Assembly (NCBI GenBank): GCA_950295325.1 | Contig: OX485808.1 | Location: forward strand, 43,239,180 to 43,299,179 | Length of the DNA: 60,000 bases | Origin: Polytrichum commune | Lineage: Eukaryota > Streptophyta > Polytrichopsida > Polytrichales > Polytrichaceae | Direction: 5' to 3' | Shown: positions 23,001 through 32,159 of the stretch, piece after piece | How positions within the stretch are numbered: the first letter of the stretch is position 1 | Layout: the number at the start of each line of letters is the position of its first letter | The notes under the pieces: generated by a model | The model's database searches: none | Told to the model about the DNA's origin: nothing | Seen by the model: the letters and a program-made list of their open reading frames with translations, nothing else | Program-made: the position numbers and the translations under genes

Positions 23001-23255
23001 ATTGAGGCAACCCAAAGAAGGAGAAAGATTACTTTCGACAAACGACATAAGAGAAGGGCCCTAACACCGGGAATGATGGTCATGATTCAAGACGCACGAA
23101 AGCTTGAATTTCCGGCGAAATTCAATGCGGTATGGTTAGGACCTTACCTTGTCTATGAGATCTTTCCTAATAATTCAATTCAATTGGAAACGTTGAATGG
23201 TGAGCTCTTTCCTACCCGTACATCGGGAAGTAGATGTAAGGAGTACCGAGCTTGA
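17016..23255 (+). CDS. Gag-Pol polyprotein of inner Ty3/gypsy element
   Basis: A single intact frame of 2079 codons, structural and enzymatic parts fused without a stop or shift. N-terminal region with a PPIPPI tandem near residue 115; capsid-type gag domain about 150-310 (SHLPKFYGTKDEDP, GEAYEWY, LKQGREEEISAYIRRF); zinc knuckle CVQCGQPGHTRQFC at about 431; a second Cys/His cluster near 500-530. Protease with LVDGGSSLNIL near 850. Reverse transcriptase about 1230-1450, catalytic FVDDF near 1373. RNase H (YCDAS near 1520; QADHLSRL end). Integrase HHCC near 1728-1772 and DDE core: GIDYVGE near 1797, VSDRGTHF near 1859, QTERVNG near 1895. All expected catalytic residues are present. No chromodomain and no second RNase H were seen. 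Cytoplasmic particles assembled from it would reverse transcribe the element RNA. Confidence 0.95.
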   Translation: MQGKTRSQKPSLIVGLEKSTRKRRSSKISDRLEQDNVRIESCLNVEPRTRSILDTLELGAQLEKEITPSKLSGETSSENYTLREEFPVEVDRGLLNSSPVTMAEERGMDPPPIPPIPPIPPIPPIDPLVRPRGLPIVVPQNLAAMDMPSHLPKFYGTKDEDPSRHMERYIERLASFLITDPGYWLVWFPTTLEGEAYEWYRDHAEGHFRGWEQLQREFLNEFRPEVGQSTALRALSSLKQGREEEISAYIRRFDLVCTRFVGTMLNDDTVKQFFIQGFFKSGTIRGVLERNPLTLADAKRAARDIENLDKDHERLWRREDELIPQFIPIRPRVVAVEPAKYENQIPYAIVDTGPRPLAVREPAPLLALPAPRTDPHLEEVERRLGASQLGFQEAMIKQMQSLTDQMSLMIRSQQPGPPPPVESGRHSSGLWCVQCGQPGHTRQFCRSGQNRDQRGNGNPPQQNQRGQAPPHYGNGSYRGPQPRGQGGQNLEKKEFHPFCGRWHAQGQCWSEGQEFNCSNCGGSHPSDTCRQPDKIINVPYPVANPQQQARDNMRGARPQGVPANELRPPNLYYDHSNARQTFHPPAGLQTTTGYIPIQNRQGVPPNGSNGRQAPPTDPGPSYSQDVRFMDGVLEATCDDMLPLPTGIGEEQSQWPPHTNAITYELVKGKGVVEEAPALAVTTRARRGDAPLEVGIGEQGNYSSDEEINLSELDRVARRATKDVERENIILQDRERTNAVHDLDNSDVGEWEGPGVPVDEFDVVGNSKVERSTGYDLWADLSTLKADITFGQLLEISPTARKTLKEGMPVHKRMRKVKAKIAARIQSQGGRDVKAIEIEVVIVDKVVPNVLVDGGSSLNILPEDTMKKLGLGLTGPSPLVINMTNQSSTTPLGMIKDCRMTTGGEEYLVTFHVIKMHSNKDTFPILLGRPWLRMANAMVNWGGPKPSITYGPEGNRVIVSIGSLEGWMKKEMYLPLEKEIDDLNENEIGKALVGVVHPEGQRVVIDSGSGSLGPNFYNYGDNGDYSQWLREYPESEVDVMVTFHQVGLGSEFPSVSLGEGSLLEPCEVLTEEEWVSGGLTPWVDDVEEGEVSLIHIDGTQEEDVIIESSKLEEPLHFKTTSTGIVVGQDVKDYPNVPSDWYRNKEEQAHVSEADWRYVDVKLKNGKTRQMKMGSKLGEKEVREYSNLVDEFSDTFAWSYDELKGIPREMVEHRIPLIPGARPIRQKERRMNPQLQLLVKAELERLLKAGFIKPVEITDWVSPMVLVKKKNGKLRVCVDYRKLNSCTQKDHFPLPFITLLLEEVGGHSRYTFMDGYAGYNQISIALQDIHKTAFTTPWGTFVWVVMPFGLCNAPATFQRLVMYIFTDLLFKSMTVFVDDFSTQSNVDDHLHCVREALVRCRKMRLALNPDKTFLGVNKGVLLGYVVSEKGRKPDPDKIAAISDLATPTNSKGISKLLGHVGWYRELIPNFSKIAVPITHLLKKDVKFEWTDACQKAFEELRDRLSTYPVLIPPNWGKPFHVYCDASNVAIGSALCQATGEKEKDQPIAYASKQLTPAERNYSTTERECLAMVLSVKKFRHYLMCNPVVFFVDHMAIKYLINKAELSGRLARWVLLLEEFDYTVEYKPGRMHLQADHLSRLSEEIGKNPVNDMLVDDSLFVVTSTPEWYAGIMEFLTTHKLLKEWTKEERRKVRVNSRQFVVVGHRLFRRGSDGILRRCVSKTEVEAILIACHDSACGGHFSGQLTGQKILRAGYFWPTLFKDAHDYVRKCDACQRYARDDLRMEMPLHVSLPLIPFEKWGIDYVGEVHPQSSKGMKYIVVATEYLTKWAEAKAVKTDTAEHAATFMYENIISRFGVPKILVSDRGTHFLNDLIREMTEKFKIDHRKTTPYHPQTNGQTERVNGILVSILRKTVIDSKRDWDTKLTAALWAYRTTYKVTTRATPFSLVYGLEATLPIEYEVESLRVAVSTRLTESQSLRNRLTDLEALDEGRRMAAQHIEATQRRRKITFDKRHKRRALTPGMMVMIQDARKLEFPAKFNAVWLGPYLVYEIFPNNSIQLETLNGELFPTRTSGSRCKEYRA

Positions 23256-23316
23256 CTAGGCAACTTACCCTTGGAGCAAGAGATGTTTGGATTCATCCCC
23301 CGATGGTCGCCAATTA
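23256..23316 (+). other. 3' untranslated stretch of inner element lacking an obvious polypurine tract
   Basis: Between the stop and the 3' LTR lie 61 bases. The LTR-proximal end reads CCCCCGATGGTCGCCAATTA, which is not purine-rich. The nearest purine block (GGAGCAAGAGA) is about 35 bases away. The last bases, CGCCAATTA, are nearly the complement of TAATTGGTG beside the primer site. Confidence 0.6.
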
Positions 23317-25463
23317 TGTGAGCCCAAAAGGGTGCCCACATTTAGTCTTAGACCCTTGAACCGTTAGTTGATGCACTTTGAAGTAGCATGTTACTTCACA
23401 AAAATATAAAAAGAGTGAAATGTTAGTCTTAGAAGTACCATGTTGTAAGAGGCTAGGATGTGAGTTGTTATTGTGTTTTTACCTTCGGAAGGATTTGAGT
23501 GAATGAGGATAGGTAAGGAGAACTTGGATTGAGTAGTTAGTGAGTAGGCTAGTACAAATGGATGGAGACAACCAAAGTGACTCAAGAGGCAAGTGCATTC
23601 GAATTGGGATGAATGGAGGATCACATGGAGCGCACAAGTGGACCACCTCATCATGGCCACTTAATGGGGAAGGCCCAAGGAAGAATGCAAGGTGGAGGAT
23701 AAGCAAATTCTCAAAGCACCAATCAAATCACGAGTTAAGCATCGTGGTTTGAATTAAGTGGTGAGCGACGATTTGGGAAAGTAAGGGGAGAAAGTTATGG
23801 CGGCGGAAAGCGAAGGAGGCTAAGTTTGGGTTAAAGCATCCCAAGTTTGGTAAAGTGTGGTAGGTAGAAAGCCAAGGCTAGTTAAATGTTCGAATTAGGA
23901 TCCTTGTTGATCATTTGAGGGAGGAAGACTTAGAAGATAGGATTGGCGCCTACTAAGTAGGAGGAAATCTCAAGGGCTTATCGTGAGCCTTGAGGGTGCT
24001 CACCCCCTCAAGCTTACTATATAATCCCTCGTTCTTCCCTCACTCATCCTCTCTTTCCTTTGTGCTCCAAGGCACCCCACGAGTTATAAGTGTGGGTGTG
24101 GGAAGCCATATTGGAGCACATGTGTGTGCTTAGTTTTTAGTTTGAGAGCCAAGGCTTGTTAGCCTTGAAGAGGGCTTGACCTCTTGGTAGAATTAGTGTT
24201 GACGTGAAGGATTTTAAAGTTAATTCATGATTCCAATTTGTGATACTTAAAGTTCATGTTTTGAATACACGTGGTTGCAAGTTCCATGTTTAAGAGTTGA
24301 GCACTTGATGTTGTGATGAGTGCAAAAATATACTTGTGTGGATTAGTTAGTCTTAGTGAAGTTAGGAAATTCTCTCTCCCCCTCTCCTCTCTAGGATTTT
24401 AGGATTTTAGGATTAGAGAAGAATTGTGTGATTAGAAAGGGGTTGTTAGTAGAATTAGGGAAATTAGGTAGGAAGATTAGTTAAGGGCTTGAATAATTAG
24501 TGAGGTAGTTGGGGATTACAACTACAAAGTTGTGGGTTTATGAAGGAGCTGGGTTTATGAAGGAGCTGGGTTTGTTTAGTTAGAAAGTAAAGAGCTGGGT
24601 TTATGAAGGACCTGGGTTTGTTTAGTTAGAAGCTAAGGAGCTGGGTTCATGAAGGAGCTGGGTTTGTTTAGTTAGAAGCTAAGAAGCTGGGTTTATGAAG
24701 GAGCTGGGTTTATGAAGGAGCTAGGTTTATGTAATTAGAAAGTAAAGAGATGGGTTCATGAAGGAGCTTAGTAGATAGCCTACCTAATTAGCTCATAGAC
24801 AAGTAGTTAGTTACATTATGCTAGTTAGTGTTATGTGTGGCTTTCACAAGTAAATGTATTTGAGATTGACTATAGAGAATAGTGTTTTTTTTTAACACTT
24901 GCATCCTCTCTTTAAAAATAAACCACGTGCACAACTTAAGGGAGAATGTGGAGCACTCTCGCGATGGCAAGACAAAGGAAGCAAAGACCAAAGGTGCGAG
25001 GGAGAGATTGACATAAGTCACATAAGTATTTCTTAATACTTAAAGGCTTATGTACGGTATGGAGACACCAAGTGAGACCTCTTATAGTAGCGATACGGAA
25101 TACACAAGTGATAGTTCAAGTGGTAGTATAGAGTCAACGGCACGGACTCCATTTAGGAGAGGGATATCCTTAAGGGCTTGTGTAGCTAAAGCAGCCGGAT
25201 GGACGTTAGAAGCAAACAAAGACAAAATAGCACCCGAGCATAAGGAGGTTAAAATAACATAGTTAACTTGTGCATTCTCCACATACGTATTGAAATCGTA
25301 CATTGAGTTGTTAAAAGTGAAATTCCAGTTAAATCCAAGACCACTTGAAGGGTGAACCTTGCACTATGGACTCATCCAAGTCCAAATCCAATACCGCGGA
25401 GGAATGTGAGCCCAAACCCACTACTCGGACTACGGACGCTTAAGGGTGGGGGGTTTGGCCTCA
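23317..25463 (+). repeat. Inner element 3' LTR
   Basis: 2147 bp and collinear with 13958-16104 at a constant offset of 9359, including poly-T runs and the internal minisatellite. All translated pieces within it equal those of the 5' LTR. Includes a TATATAAT box at 24018-24025. Confidence 0.93.
24535..24771 (+). repeat. Minisatellite within inner 3' LTR
   Basis: Same array as at 15176-15412, base for base as far as compared. Confidence 0.85.
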
Positions 25464-25465
25464 CA

Positions 25466-25779
25466 GTTTGTCAACAATAAAACAAGCACCAGTCTCATAG
25501 GGCGCTCATTCTTACCGTGCAAATAAGATCTCAAGAAACTTTGCAAATCATCCACTGATGGTATAATCAATGAGAACTCTCCATAAACTTTGGAGTTCAC
25601 ATCTAGCACATCACTGAGTGAGAGTAACGGAGTTGGCAAAATAATGTCTTTATTCAAAATATCAGACACGATTACATTAAATTGTTTATTGATTAAGCCT
25701 TGAATCACTTCCAAAGCATCACTAGGCAAATCAAAAACACCCTCCGAAACTTGAACAGGTCCTGACACTAGCCCACTGC
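25466..25779 (-). pseudogene. Outer element gag-pol linker region
   Basis: Minus-strand open stretch (25430-25768 in part) translating to SGPVQVSEGVFDLPSDALE and onward to LVLVLLLTN, where the inner insertion cuts it. It lies in a different frame from the zinc-knuckle part of gag, and a further one-base frame change is needed to pass into the protease part beyond the insertion. No known domain was recognised; it is the segment between nucleocapsid and protease. Confidence 0.55.
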
Positions 25780-26914
25780 CTAAGTGTCGGACTTGTGAAA
25801 AGGTTTCTTGCCTTTCTTTGCAGGTTGCTGCTCAGCACTCTTCTTGTCATCAGGACAATCTCTAGCCAAGTGTCCTTCCTTGTGACATTGAATACAAAGA
25901 TCATCATTTTTGTCAGTGCTTCTTGCCGAAGGGGCCTCCCCTTTACCCTGCTTACTCTTCTTGTAAAAGGCGGAAGAGCGGCCTTCAGAGCGACGAGACT
26001 TGTTGTCTCTAATCGGCCCTGTGTGGCCATTGGTCTTGACAACCGGTGCATCAAAATGAGACTTATTATTGTCCCGTCCTTTTGCAGCTTGTGTGTACGT
26101 AGCGTCTATAGTCACTGCATAATTGATGAGACGCTTGATGTCCTCCCATGGCCCACCATCGCCCTTAGGATCCACCAAGACCTTATTGCGGATATCCTCC
26201 TTGAGCCCTGATATGAATCTCTCAATCTTATCTCCCCGGGAGACAGGATTTTTAGTAATGTGTGAGCACAACTGCTGAAACTCATTTGCATATATAGTCC
26301 TCAACAAAACCTTTCTGTTTAAGAACACGAAGCGTGTTCCGGGCTACCAACTCCTGATTGACACTGCCATAAGCAGTGAGTAATGTATCATAGAAGTTAT
26401 CCCAGAGCTGTGGATCTTTCTTATCCGCTGCCAGCTCCAATGCAAGCATATCCCAATGTTGTGACACATTGGTTTCCAGATATGTTGACGCAATTATGAC
26501 CCACTCCTCAGGAGCAATCTGGCGTGCAACCAAGAATTTTTTCATCTGGTTGAGCCAAACCAGAATGGTAATTTTGGACTTATCCTTGAACCGTTCCGGC
26601 TTGCCAGCAGCTGTGGTGGACTTAGAACGGTCCCCCTCATTATACTTCTTCAAGAGTTGGACCTGGCATTCCAATGCTTCCAAGCGATTGGAATGCATGT
26701 TCACAATCGAGAAGGTTATTTCCCCTTGCTGCTCTATACGCTGAAATTGACTTAAGTCATCAATCAATTTCCCATTGCAGTAATCCTGAATAACTTGGAC
26801 CACCAAACTATGGATACTTGCATCACTCGGTGAAGAAGATGTGCTAGTCGGGAAAACCTGGGGAGGACTATCCTCCCTTGACGGTCTAGAAGTGTCCATA
26901 TCCTCGATGGCCAT
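25780..26914 (-). pseudogene. Outer element gag, frameshifted
   Basis: The probable ATG at 26914 (MAIEDMDTSRPS) opens a frame with a coiled-coil-like stretch and the capsid-type domain (AGKPERFKDKSK, WLNQMKKFLVARQIAPEEW, LRVLKQKGFVEDYI). Near 26295 the frame breaks within a TATATA run; the next frame continues with ANEFQQLCSHI and ends in the zinc knuckle CIQCHKEGHLARDC (Cx2Cx4Hx4C) and a basic Lys-rich tail. The natural product would be the capsid/nucleocapsid precursor. The break at a dinucleotide run suggests slippage. Confidence 0.85.
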
Positions 26915-27640
26915 AACATAAGCACACAAAATACAATGCCAAAAATTTGCGGGACTGCTCACGCGGTCCTGTACAATAAAAACCAAAACAGGAGACAAAA
27001 TAATTCTACCCCCCAGTAGCTTTCCCCAACATAAAAATTAACCTCGTGTCTGAGAGCCACAGTTTTCAGATTTTAACCACGAGTAAACAACCTACTCAGA
27101 AATCTTGCCCCAAGATTTCGACCCGATCCGATTTTCTGCCTAGGAGTTATACCCTTTTTCGTATGCTGCTCTCAGAAGAACTTCATAATAGGATAGCTTC
27201 CTCTGACTTTCTTGAAATGACCTGAAATTTTAACTGTGGCTAGAGAGACTAAACACAAATCATCTCACCAAATTTCGAGCCTATCCTATTTTCTGCCTAG
27301 GAGTTATACCCTTTTTAGTGCATAAATCTACCTAGGTTTCAGAATACTATAACTCCACCCCACTGACTTAAAACATCTTCAGATTTTAGCAGTGATCACT
27401 AAAACCAATTATTTATGACCCCCTAAAATGAGAGCCATAGGAGACGACGTAGCTCTCCTGTGCGACGCTCACTGCCCAGGCAGCAGGCTGCCTCCCTCTG
27501 CTAGGCCGTAAGGAGACGAGACAAGACGAGGCGAGACGCGACCCCCCAGGACCGCAACACCCTCCAGAAAAATTACCAGCATAACAATTACACAGCGGAA
27601 GTTAATAGAAACCCAAATGAAAACAAGGTACAAGAGCGCC

Positions 27641-27653
27641 GGCTCTGATACCA
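27641..27653 (-). other. Primer-binding site of outer element (tRNA-iMet type)
   Basis: On the minus strand, TGGTATCAGAGCC begins one base after the 5' LTR. This matches the complement of the 3' end of plant initiator-methionine tRNA, used by many plant LTR elements. Confidence 0.88.
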
Positions 27654-27654
27654 A

Positions 27655-28014
27655 TGTAACGTTCTCAAATATTATGAGATTCAAGAGGCATGTTCCACCC
27701 AACCTTAGAGCTTATATACAAGTACCACTGGCAGTTGAGGCCACCTCCAACTGGTAGTTAAGTGGTAGTTAAATATATATTAACGAGCTCTCCCCCATGC
27801 CTTTAGGATATCTCTAAGTGCAGTTAAATAGTGGTCTCTACTTACGTGGGAGAACTACGTGTAGAACCACAGTCATCAACTAGTAGTTAACTCCCTTTAC
27901 CTTTAGGACTGCTAGAGCACTTAGGGTAGCGCCTTTAGTTTTATAGTAAAGGAGTCATTGTTGAATGAGAGGTTGTAAATAATATAAAACAATAAATATG
28001 TAATACACGTTATA
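27655..28014 (-). repeat. Outer element 5' LTR
   Basis: 360 bp. On the element's own strand it starts TATAACG where the other LTR starts TGTAACG, a G-to-A change at the terminal dinucleotide. A TATATAAG box on the minus strand lies at 27711-27718. The CAAAC duplication follows immediately at 28015. Confidence 0.93.
27711..27718 (-). promoter_or_regulatory. Predicted TATA box in outer 5' LTR
   Basis: TATATAAG on the minus strand, preserved in both LTRs (the other at 9797-9804). Prediction only. Confidence 0.5.
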
Positions 28015-28019
28015 CAAAC

Positions 28020-28690
28020 CCTTGTAAGAGCTCTAAATCTTTCTTCAAATGCACACAATGAGTCAAGTGTCGAGGTGTGTTATTTATGTGTGACTTTGCT
28101 ATGTTTTAGTGTTGTTCGTTAGTGGTGGTTGGTACTCAAGCTGCAGTGACACACAATCGCTATTTACACGACAATGGTCATATTTGAGATCATGTGCCTG
28201 ACATGTGATTAGCGTGGTTGTCCTCAAGTTGATAAGTGAATCCAATCTATCATATATATGCAAACACATTATTGGGATTAGATGGATAATAACTAATTCT
28301 TCCATATTATTAGGTGGGGGGGGGCTTCATGGATGATGTCTAAATGAATTAGGTGATCCTATTTTGAAGGGCATCTCTTATTTTCCATATTTACCAAAAG
28401 TATGTTGCAATACATGTGTATAAGATATGACATTCAATCTACACAAGTGACATATTTATACTTGATTCACCAAAAATGTTGGGAGCCATCTGTAGTCCCA
28501 AAACTATCAGTGATGTTGAATTGACTTTGAAAATTAGTTTCAAAGATCATCGTATATAGTAACGAGATGTGATCAAGTTGGGGAAACCCACAAACTTATG
28601 AAGGAGGAGAACATTCTTAGATCGAATGCCAGTTGAGGGTCATGCTTCTATGGAACAAATAAACATCCTTGACTTGTATTGTAGTTAGCT
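28020..28690. other. Intergenic, no gene seen
   Basis: AT-rich, only short frames; a G8-type run occurs near 28316-28324. Nothing recognised. Confidence 0.4.
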
Positions 28691-28920
28691 ATACTAAATC
28701 TTGTATTTGGTGTCACTTACTATTTGGAATTACGCAATGCTATATTTATTTATTATGTATCCTATATTTTGCAGACAAATGTCAAATTAGTCGTTTGGAC
28801 ATTGTGGAACATTGGCATCTGTACTAATCTTGGTAAAAAAACATACATCGATAGTAAAAAGATATAGCACTATGTAAATCTAAATAGTAAGTGACATTAA
28901 ATATGATATTTAATGTGTTG
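28691..28920. mobile_element. Palindromic MITE, family D, copy 1
   Basis: The left end (TACTAAATCTTGTATTTGGT, then GTCACTTACTATTTGGA) and the right end read in reverse (ACATTAAATATCATATTTAA, then TGTCACTTACTATTTAGA) form inverted ends about 38 bases long. The interior (TTTGGACATTGTGGAACATT and so on) aligns with 51056-51275. Non-autonomous. Confidence 0.7.
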
Positions 28921-29091
28921 TTAATGAGAGAAGTTACTGTATGAACAATTCCTCATGAATAAAGTGTGGTCAAAATATGTGACATATAGTTGCTCGACCC
29001 AACTTTCAGCACAAATCCCGAGATTTCTTGCACAAAATAATCTAGATATGACTTTAATGGATACGAACCGTACTTTCATGGTTTCTTGAAT

Positions 29092-29199
29092 TGGACCTTT
29101 GCCTCCAACCTCCATGATGTTGGGGCTTTGCTTGCAACCTCTAGGTTGGGACTTTGGCTTCAACCTCCATGTTGGGTTTTGCCTCCATGTTGGGACTTT
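29092..29199. repeat. Minisatellite TTGCCTCCAACCTCCATGTTGGGACT
   Basis: About four imperfect units of roughly 27 bases (TTTGCCTCCAACCTCCATGA, TTGCTTGCAACCTCTAGG, TTGGCTTCAACCTCCATG, TTTGCCTCCATGTTGGG). Confidence 0.7.
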
Positions 29200-29436
29200 T
29201 TGACAAGAGTGAGACTTGGGACTCGGGACCCAATGTGAGTTGGCCCTCCTATATATTCAAACTTTATGTTAAACTCAAAGAGCTAAAATCACTTTTAAAT
29301 TTTCTTGAACGTAAGATATGTCCATCTCCTTGTAGCTTGGGAAGTTACTCATGATGTTGCACAACAAACTTGGTATTAAATCAAGATGCATTTGACCTAT
29401 AGCATGGCATGTGTGTACAAGGGAGTAATTTACATC

Positions 29437-29438
<2 letters not shown>

Positions 29439-29506
<68 letters not shown>
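29439..29506. repeat. (TA)n microsatellite
   Basis: About 33 uninterrupted TA units. A long, pure dinucleotide tract, likely polymorphic in length. Confidence 0.97.
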
Positions 29507-29509
<3 letters not shown>

Positions 29510-29510
<1 letters not shown>

Positions 29511-31666
29511 AATTTACACACAGTTGTAATTTGCTAGACTTCATATTTGTAATTTGTAATTCTTGATTACACACTTAAGGGGATGGGGATTTTTTTTTAA
29601 ATTCTTTTCTTTTAAATTCTTTTCCCATGTGTACAAGGCTCGTTTCTCATAAATATAGCTAAATAATATACATAGAAATGTCTTACAATCATGTGGTGGC
29701 ACATGGTGCACAACACAAATAAAGAAAATGGATTTCCCCAAGTTCAAAACCTCAATTGAATTTTTATATAATGGTCACACAATTGAATTATCAATTCATG
29801 GCCAACATTCATGGTCACGCCTCTCCGTTTAACCTTCCTCCCTATGGACACTAGAGTATTTGGGCCTTTGAATCAAAACCAAATCTCATGTAACCATTGA
29901 CTTTCAAGTTGGCGATCTATCACTAGTTTGTGAATTTCAAAATAGAAAATAGATGGTTTTGTGGGTTTTCATGTTCTTGCATAAACGGAATCGTCAAAAG
30001 AATCCATATGCATATTCCTTATGCCATTTTTTCTTTCTACTATGGGAGAGGGGTTATTCTATATCCTTGATTGATTATATTAGGAATGGTTTTTAAACCC
30101 TTTTTTTGGGTCGACATTTGCCCAACATTTGCCCTTCCGTTTAGCCTTCTTGCCAATGGGCAATAGAGGATTGTTCTTCACATAACCAAGAGTAAATTGT
30201 TGACTTTAGGGTGTCATGGTGTTCGTTGTCCCTAAAGTATTATCTCATTGATGCTTCTTGACTAAGTGGGAGAGAAACGACCGTTTTATAGCCTCAAAAA
30301 AGTATAGAAGATACGGTTGACTAATTGTAATATAAAATCACGGTCAAAAATTGTTCTTCCTTCGAATTGCCACCAAATCTCATGAGACCCACACCTATGT
30401 ATCTTTAAAACCACATGGGAGATTTTGTATGTCATGTTGTGGACTCTAGGGTGACATAGTGATGTTGATATCCTTTACTATAATACTTGGTTAGCGGTGT
30501 AATTGACCATAAGGAAGGGGTTGTAATAGTGTCTTCAGAACATTCAGTGACTAGAAGATTTCATGTAGTATCATGGTTTGCGGTAGTAAGGAGTTTAGGA
30601 TTCATATATAATATGCCATCCTTACGCCAAGCCAATCGATCTTTAGATAAAGTTGGATTGCCATTCATTTGACTAACAAGCATACTTTTGAACATTCTAG
30701 AATCATGTATCTTTACATTAGCCACAATAAACTTCACATTAGATTGAGGATGGATTTCAACACTTTCATGTTCATCAACTAGAACATCCAAGGCATTCAT
30801 TCTTGTTCAATTCAATTTAAAAAAGAAATCTATGCTTTACAGTGTAATGACACTACCATACAAGTACAAATGTTGTAAATTTTCTTATAGCTCCTCCATA
30901 CACATACGTAATTATGAGTCATAATTTGTGTATATGTAGTGCAACAAAGTTCAAATCAATACCCCTTTGGTGCAATCACGTAGAGTTGTACATGTTTAGT
31001 ATAGTGCACCGCTTTAGGTCAACTGGCAAACCTCCCACATGGTCACTCACCCATTGGATAAGAATCCCCATGCCGACTAGGCGGCCTAACCCTAGATTCC
31101 AATACTAATAAGGTAAGCCTTTCTATCCAAAATTGGCCCCTAGGTCATATGGCCTCCAAATTTGGAAACATAGCTTCTCACATATGCGTACTCTAAATAC
31201 ATTAACTTTTTTTCTTCTTCCGAAGGTCCTCATCCATCCCGTCCTCCATTTTTGTGAACGAGAAAGAAAAAGCGAGATTTTCACTAGCTACTCCAACTTG
31301 AGAACATCAACTTCGCTAACGTTGGATCTTCTCAAATTTTGTTGAAACAAATAATTTTTTCTTCCAAAATTTCTCAAAATAGAGTTGGTTTTCACATACT
31401 AATGATTGATTATAAAATTTGTTGATGATAGTGGGTTTGAATTACCCTTGACATCAAAGTTGGTATGAAAGTTGCTTAGTTCACTGAACATAACATTGCT
31501 TAGTAGATGAGTTGTGTTCACTTTTCATAAATGGCATGGATTGTGTTTACTTCCCATAAATGACCCAGGTTCGAGTTGACACTGCAGAACCGCAATGCAA
31601 GGTTTGAGAATCAAGCCAACCCCACAAAACAAATTCTTCTGCTACTCATTGTTATGAAATAAAGGG
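29510..31666. other. Intergenic, no gene seen
   Basis: Only short frames. A phrase at 31020-31105 (CCTCCCACATGGTCACTCACCCATTGG) faintly recalls antisense 5S rRNA but does not extend to a full match. Confidence 0.4.
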
Positions 31667-31670
31667 TTAA

Positions 31671-32159
31671 GGGCCACTTCACACACGGGACTGAGAGCCC
31701 GAGACCATTACACTTCAAGCACTCTCATAGGTGGAAAAGGCGGAGCCGGTCCAAGTTCGCTTCACACTTCAATTGAGGGACCAACAGAGTACGTGCATGC
31801 AAGATGGATGTAAAGTCTACATGCATTCCTACATGGCATCAAATGGACCATGTTTCATGGTCACTTGGACTATTTTCAAAAACCACCTCTTGGAGGTAGG
31901 CTTAACACAAACCAGGAGACCATCGCACTCACAACCATTGGTTTATTCTATTTTATCATGTGTGAGGACCTGCACGAATAGAAATTCATTGAAATAACAT
32001 TTGGTTGAGGGCCTGCTCACATATGACTTCACACTACACTTGGGGATCCGTGACCGCACTACATGAATTTGGATGTGTGTTGGGACGGCCTTTGGACACT
32101 TTCTTTTGGGCTCTCACAATTTCATGGTCACGGCACTTGGCTCGTGTGTGAAGTGGCCC
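31671..32159. mobile_element. Tourist-like (PIF/Harbinger) MITE, copy 1
   Basis: The left end GGGCCACTTCACACACGGGA and the right end read in reverse, GGGCCACTTCACACACGAGC, form terminal inverted repeats of at least 17 bases. It is flanked by TAA on both sides (31668-31670, 32160-32162), the TWA-type 3-bp duplication of PIF/Harbinger elements. About 489 bp, no transposase. A second copy in opposite orientation lies at 38963-39389. Internal phrases (CATGGCATCAAATGGACCAT, TTGGTTGAGGGCC) are shared. Confidence 0.85.

Larger units (their letters stand above)
13958..25463 (+). mobile_element. Inner Ty3/gypsy retrotransposon, apparently intact and recent
   Basis: Inserted in the outer element between gag and protease, in opposite orientation. 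LTR copies of 2147 bp (13958-16104 and 23317-25463) begin TGTGAGCCC and end TTTGGCCTCA; I found no difference between them in the lines compared. The inserted copy is flanked by GTTTG on both sides (13953-13957, 25466-25470), with two extra bases (CA) before the right one. One uninterrupted 2079-codon gag-pol frame fills most of the interior. Without a chromodomain and with a VDGGSS protease it belongs to the non-chromovirus (Athila/Tat or related) branch; the exact lineage is not settled by eye. Confidence 0.93.
9741..28014 (-). mobile_element. Outer Ty3/gypsy chromovirus, defective, interrupted by a younger element
   Basis: It is bounded by LTRs at 9741-10101 and 27655-28014 and flanked on both sides by the 5-bp duplication CAAAC (9736-9740 and 28015-28019). 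Read on the minus strand, the order is 5' LTR, tRNA-iMet primer site, gag with zinc knuckle, [11.5-kb insertion], protease, RT, RNase H, integrase, chromodomain, polypurine tract, 3' LTR. A C-terminal chromodomain and an iMet primer are hallmarks of plant chromoviruses. Without the insertion it would be about 6.8 kb. The LTRs differ by roughly eight substitutions and one single-base indel, and the coding frame carries several in-frame stops and frameshifts, so it is a dead copy older than its insert. Confidence 0.93.

Noticed and set aside
25731-26211. Overlapping frames on both strands of the outer gag (25731-26054 minus, 25795-26211 plus)
   Set aside because: Alternative frames of the zinc-knuckle region; the frame with CIQCHKEGHLARDC is the real one.
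29275-29574. Minus-strand frame with a long Ile-Tyr run
   Set aside because: Direct translation of the (TA)n microsatellite.
31010-31105. Possible antisense 5S rRNA fragment
   Set aside because: Only a short phrase (GGTCACTCACCCATTGGA) recalls 5S rRNA; the rest does not follow it.
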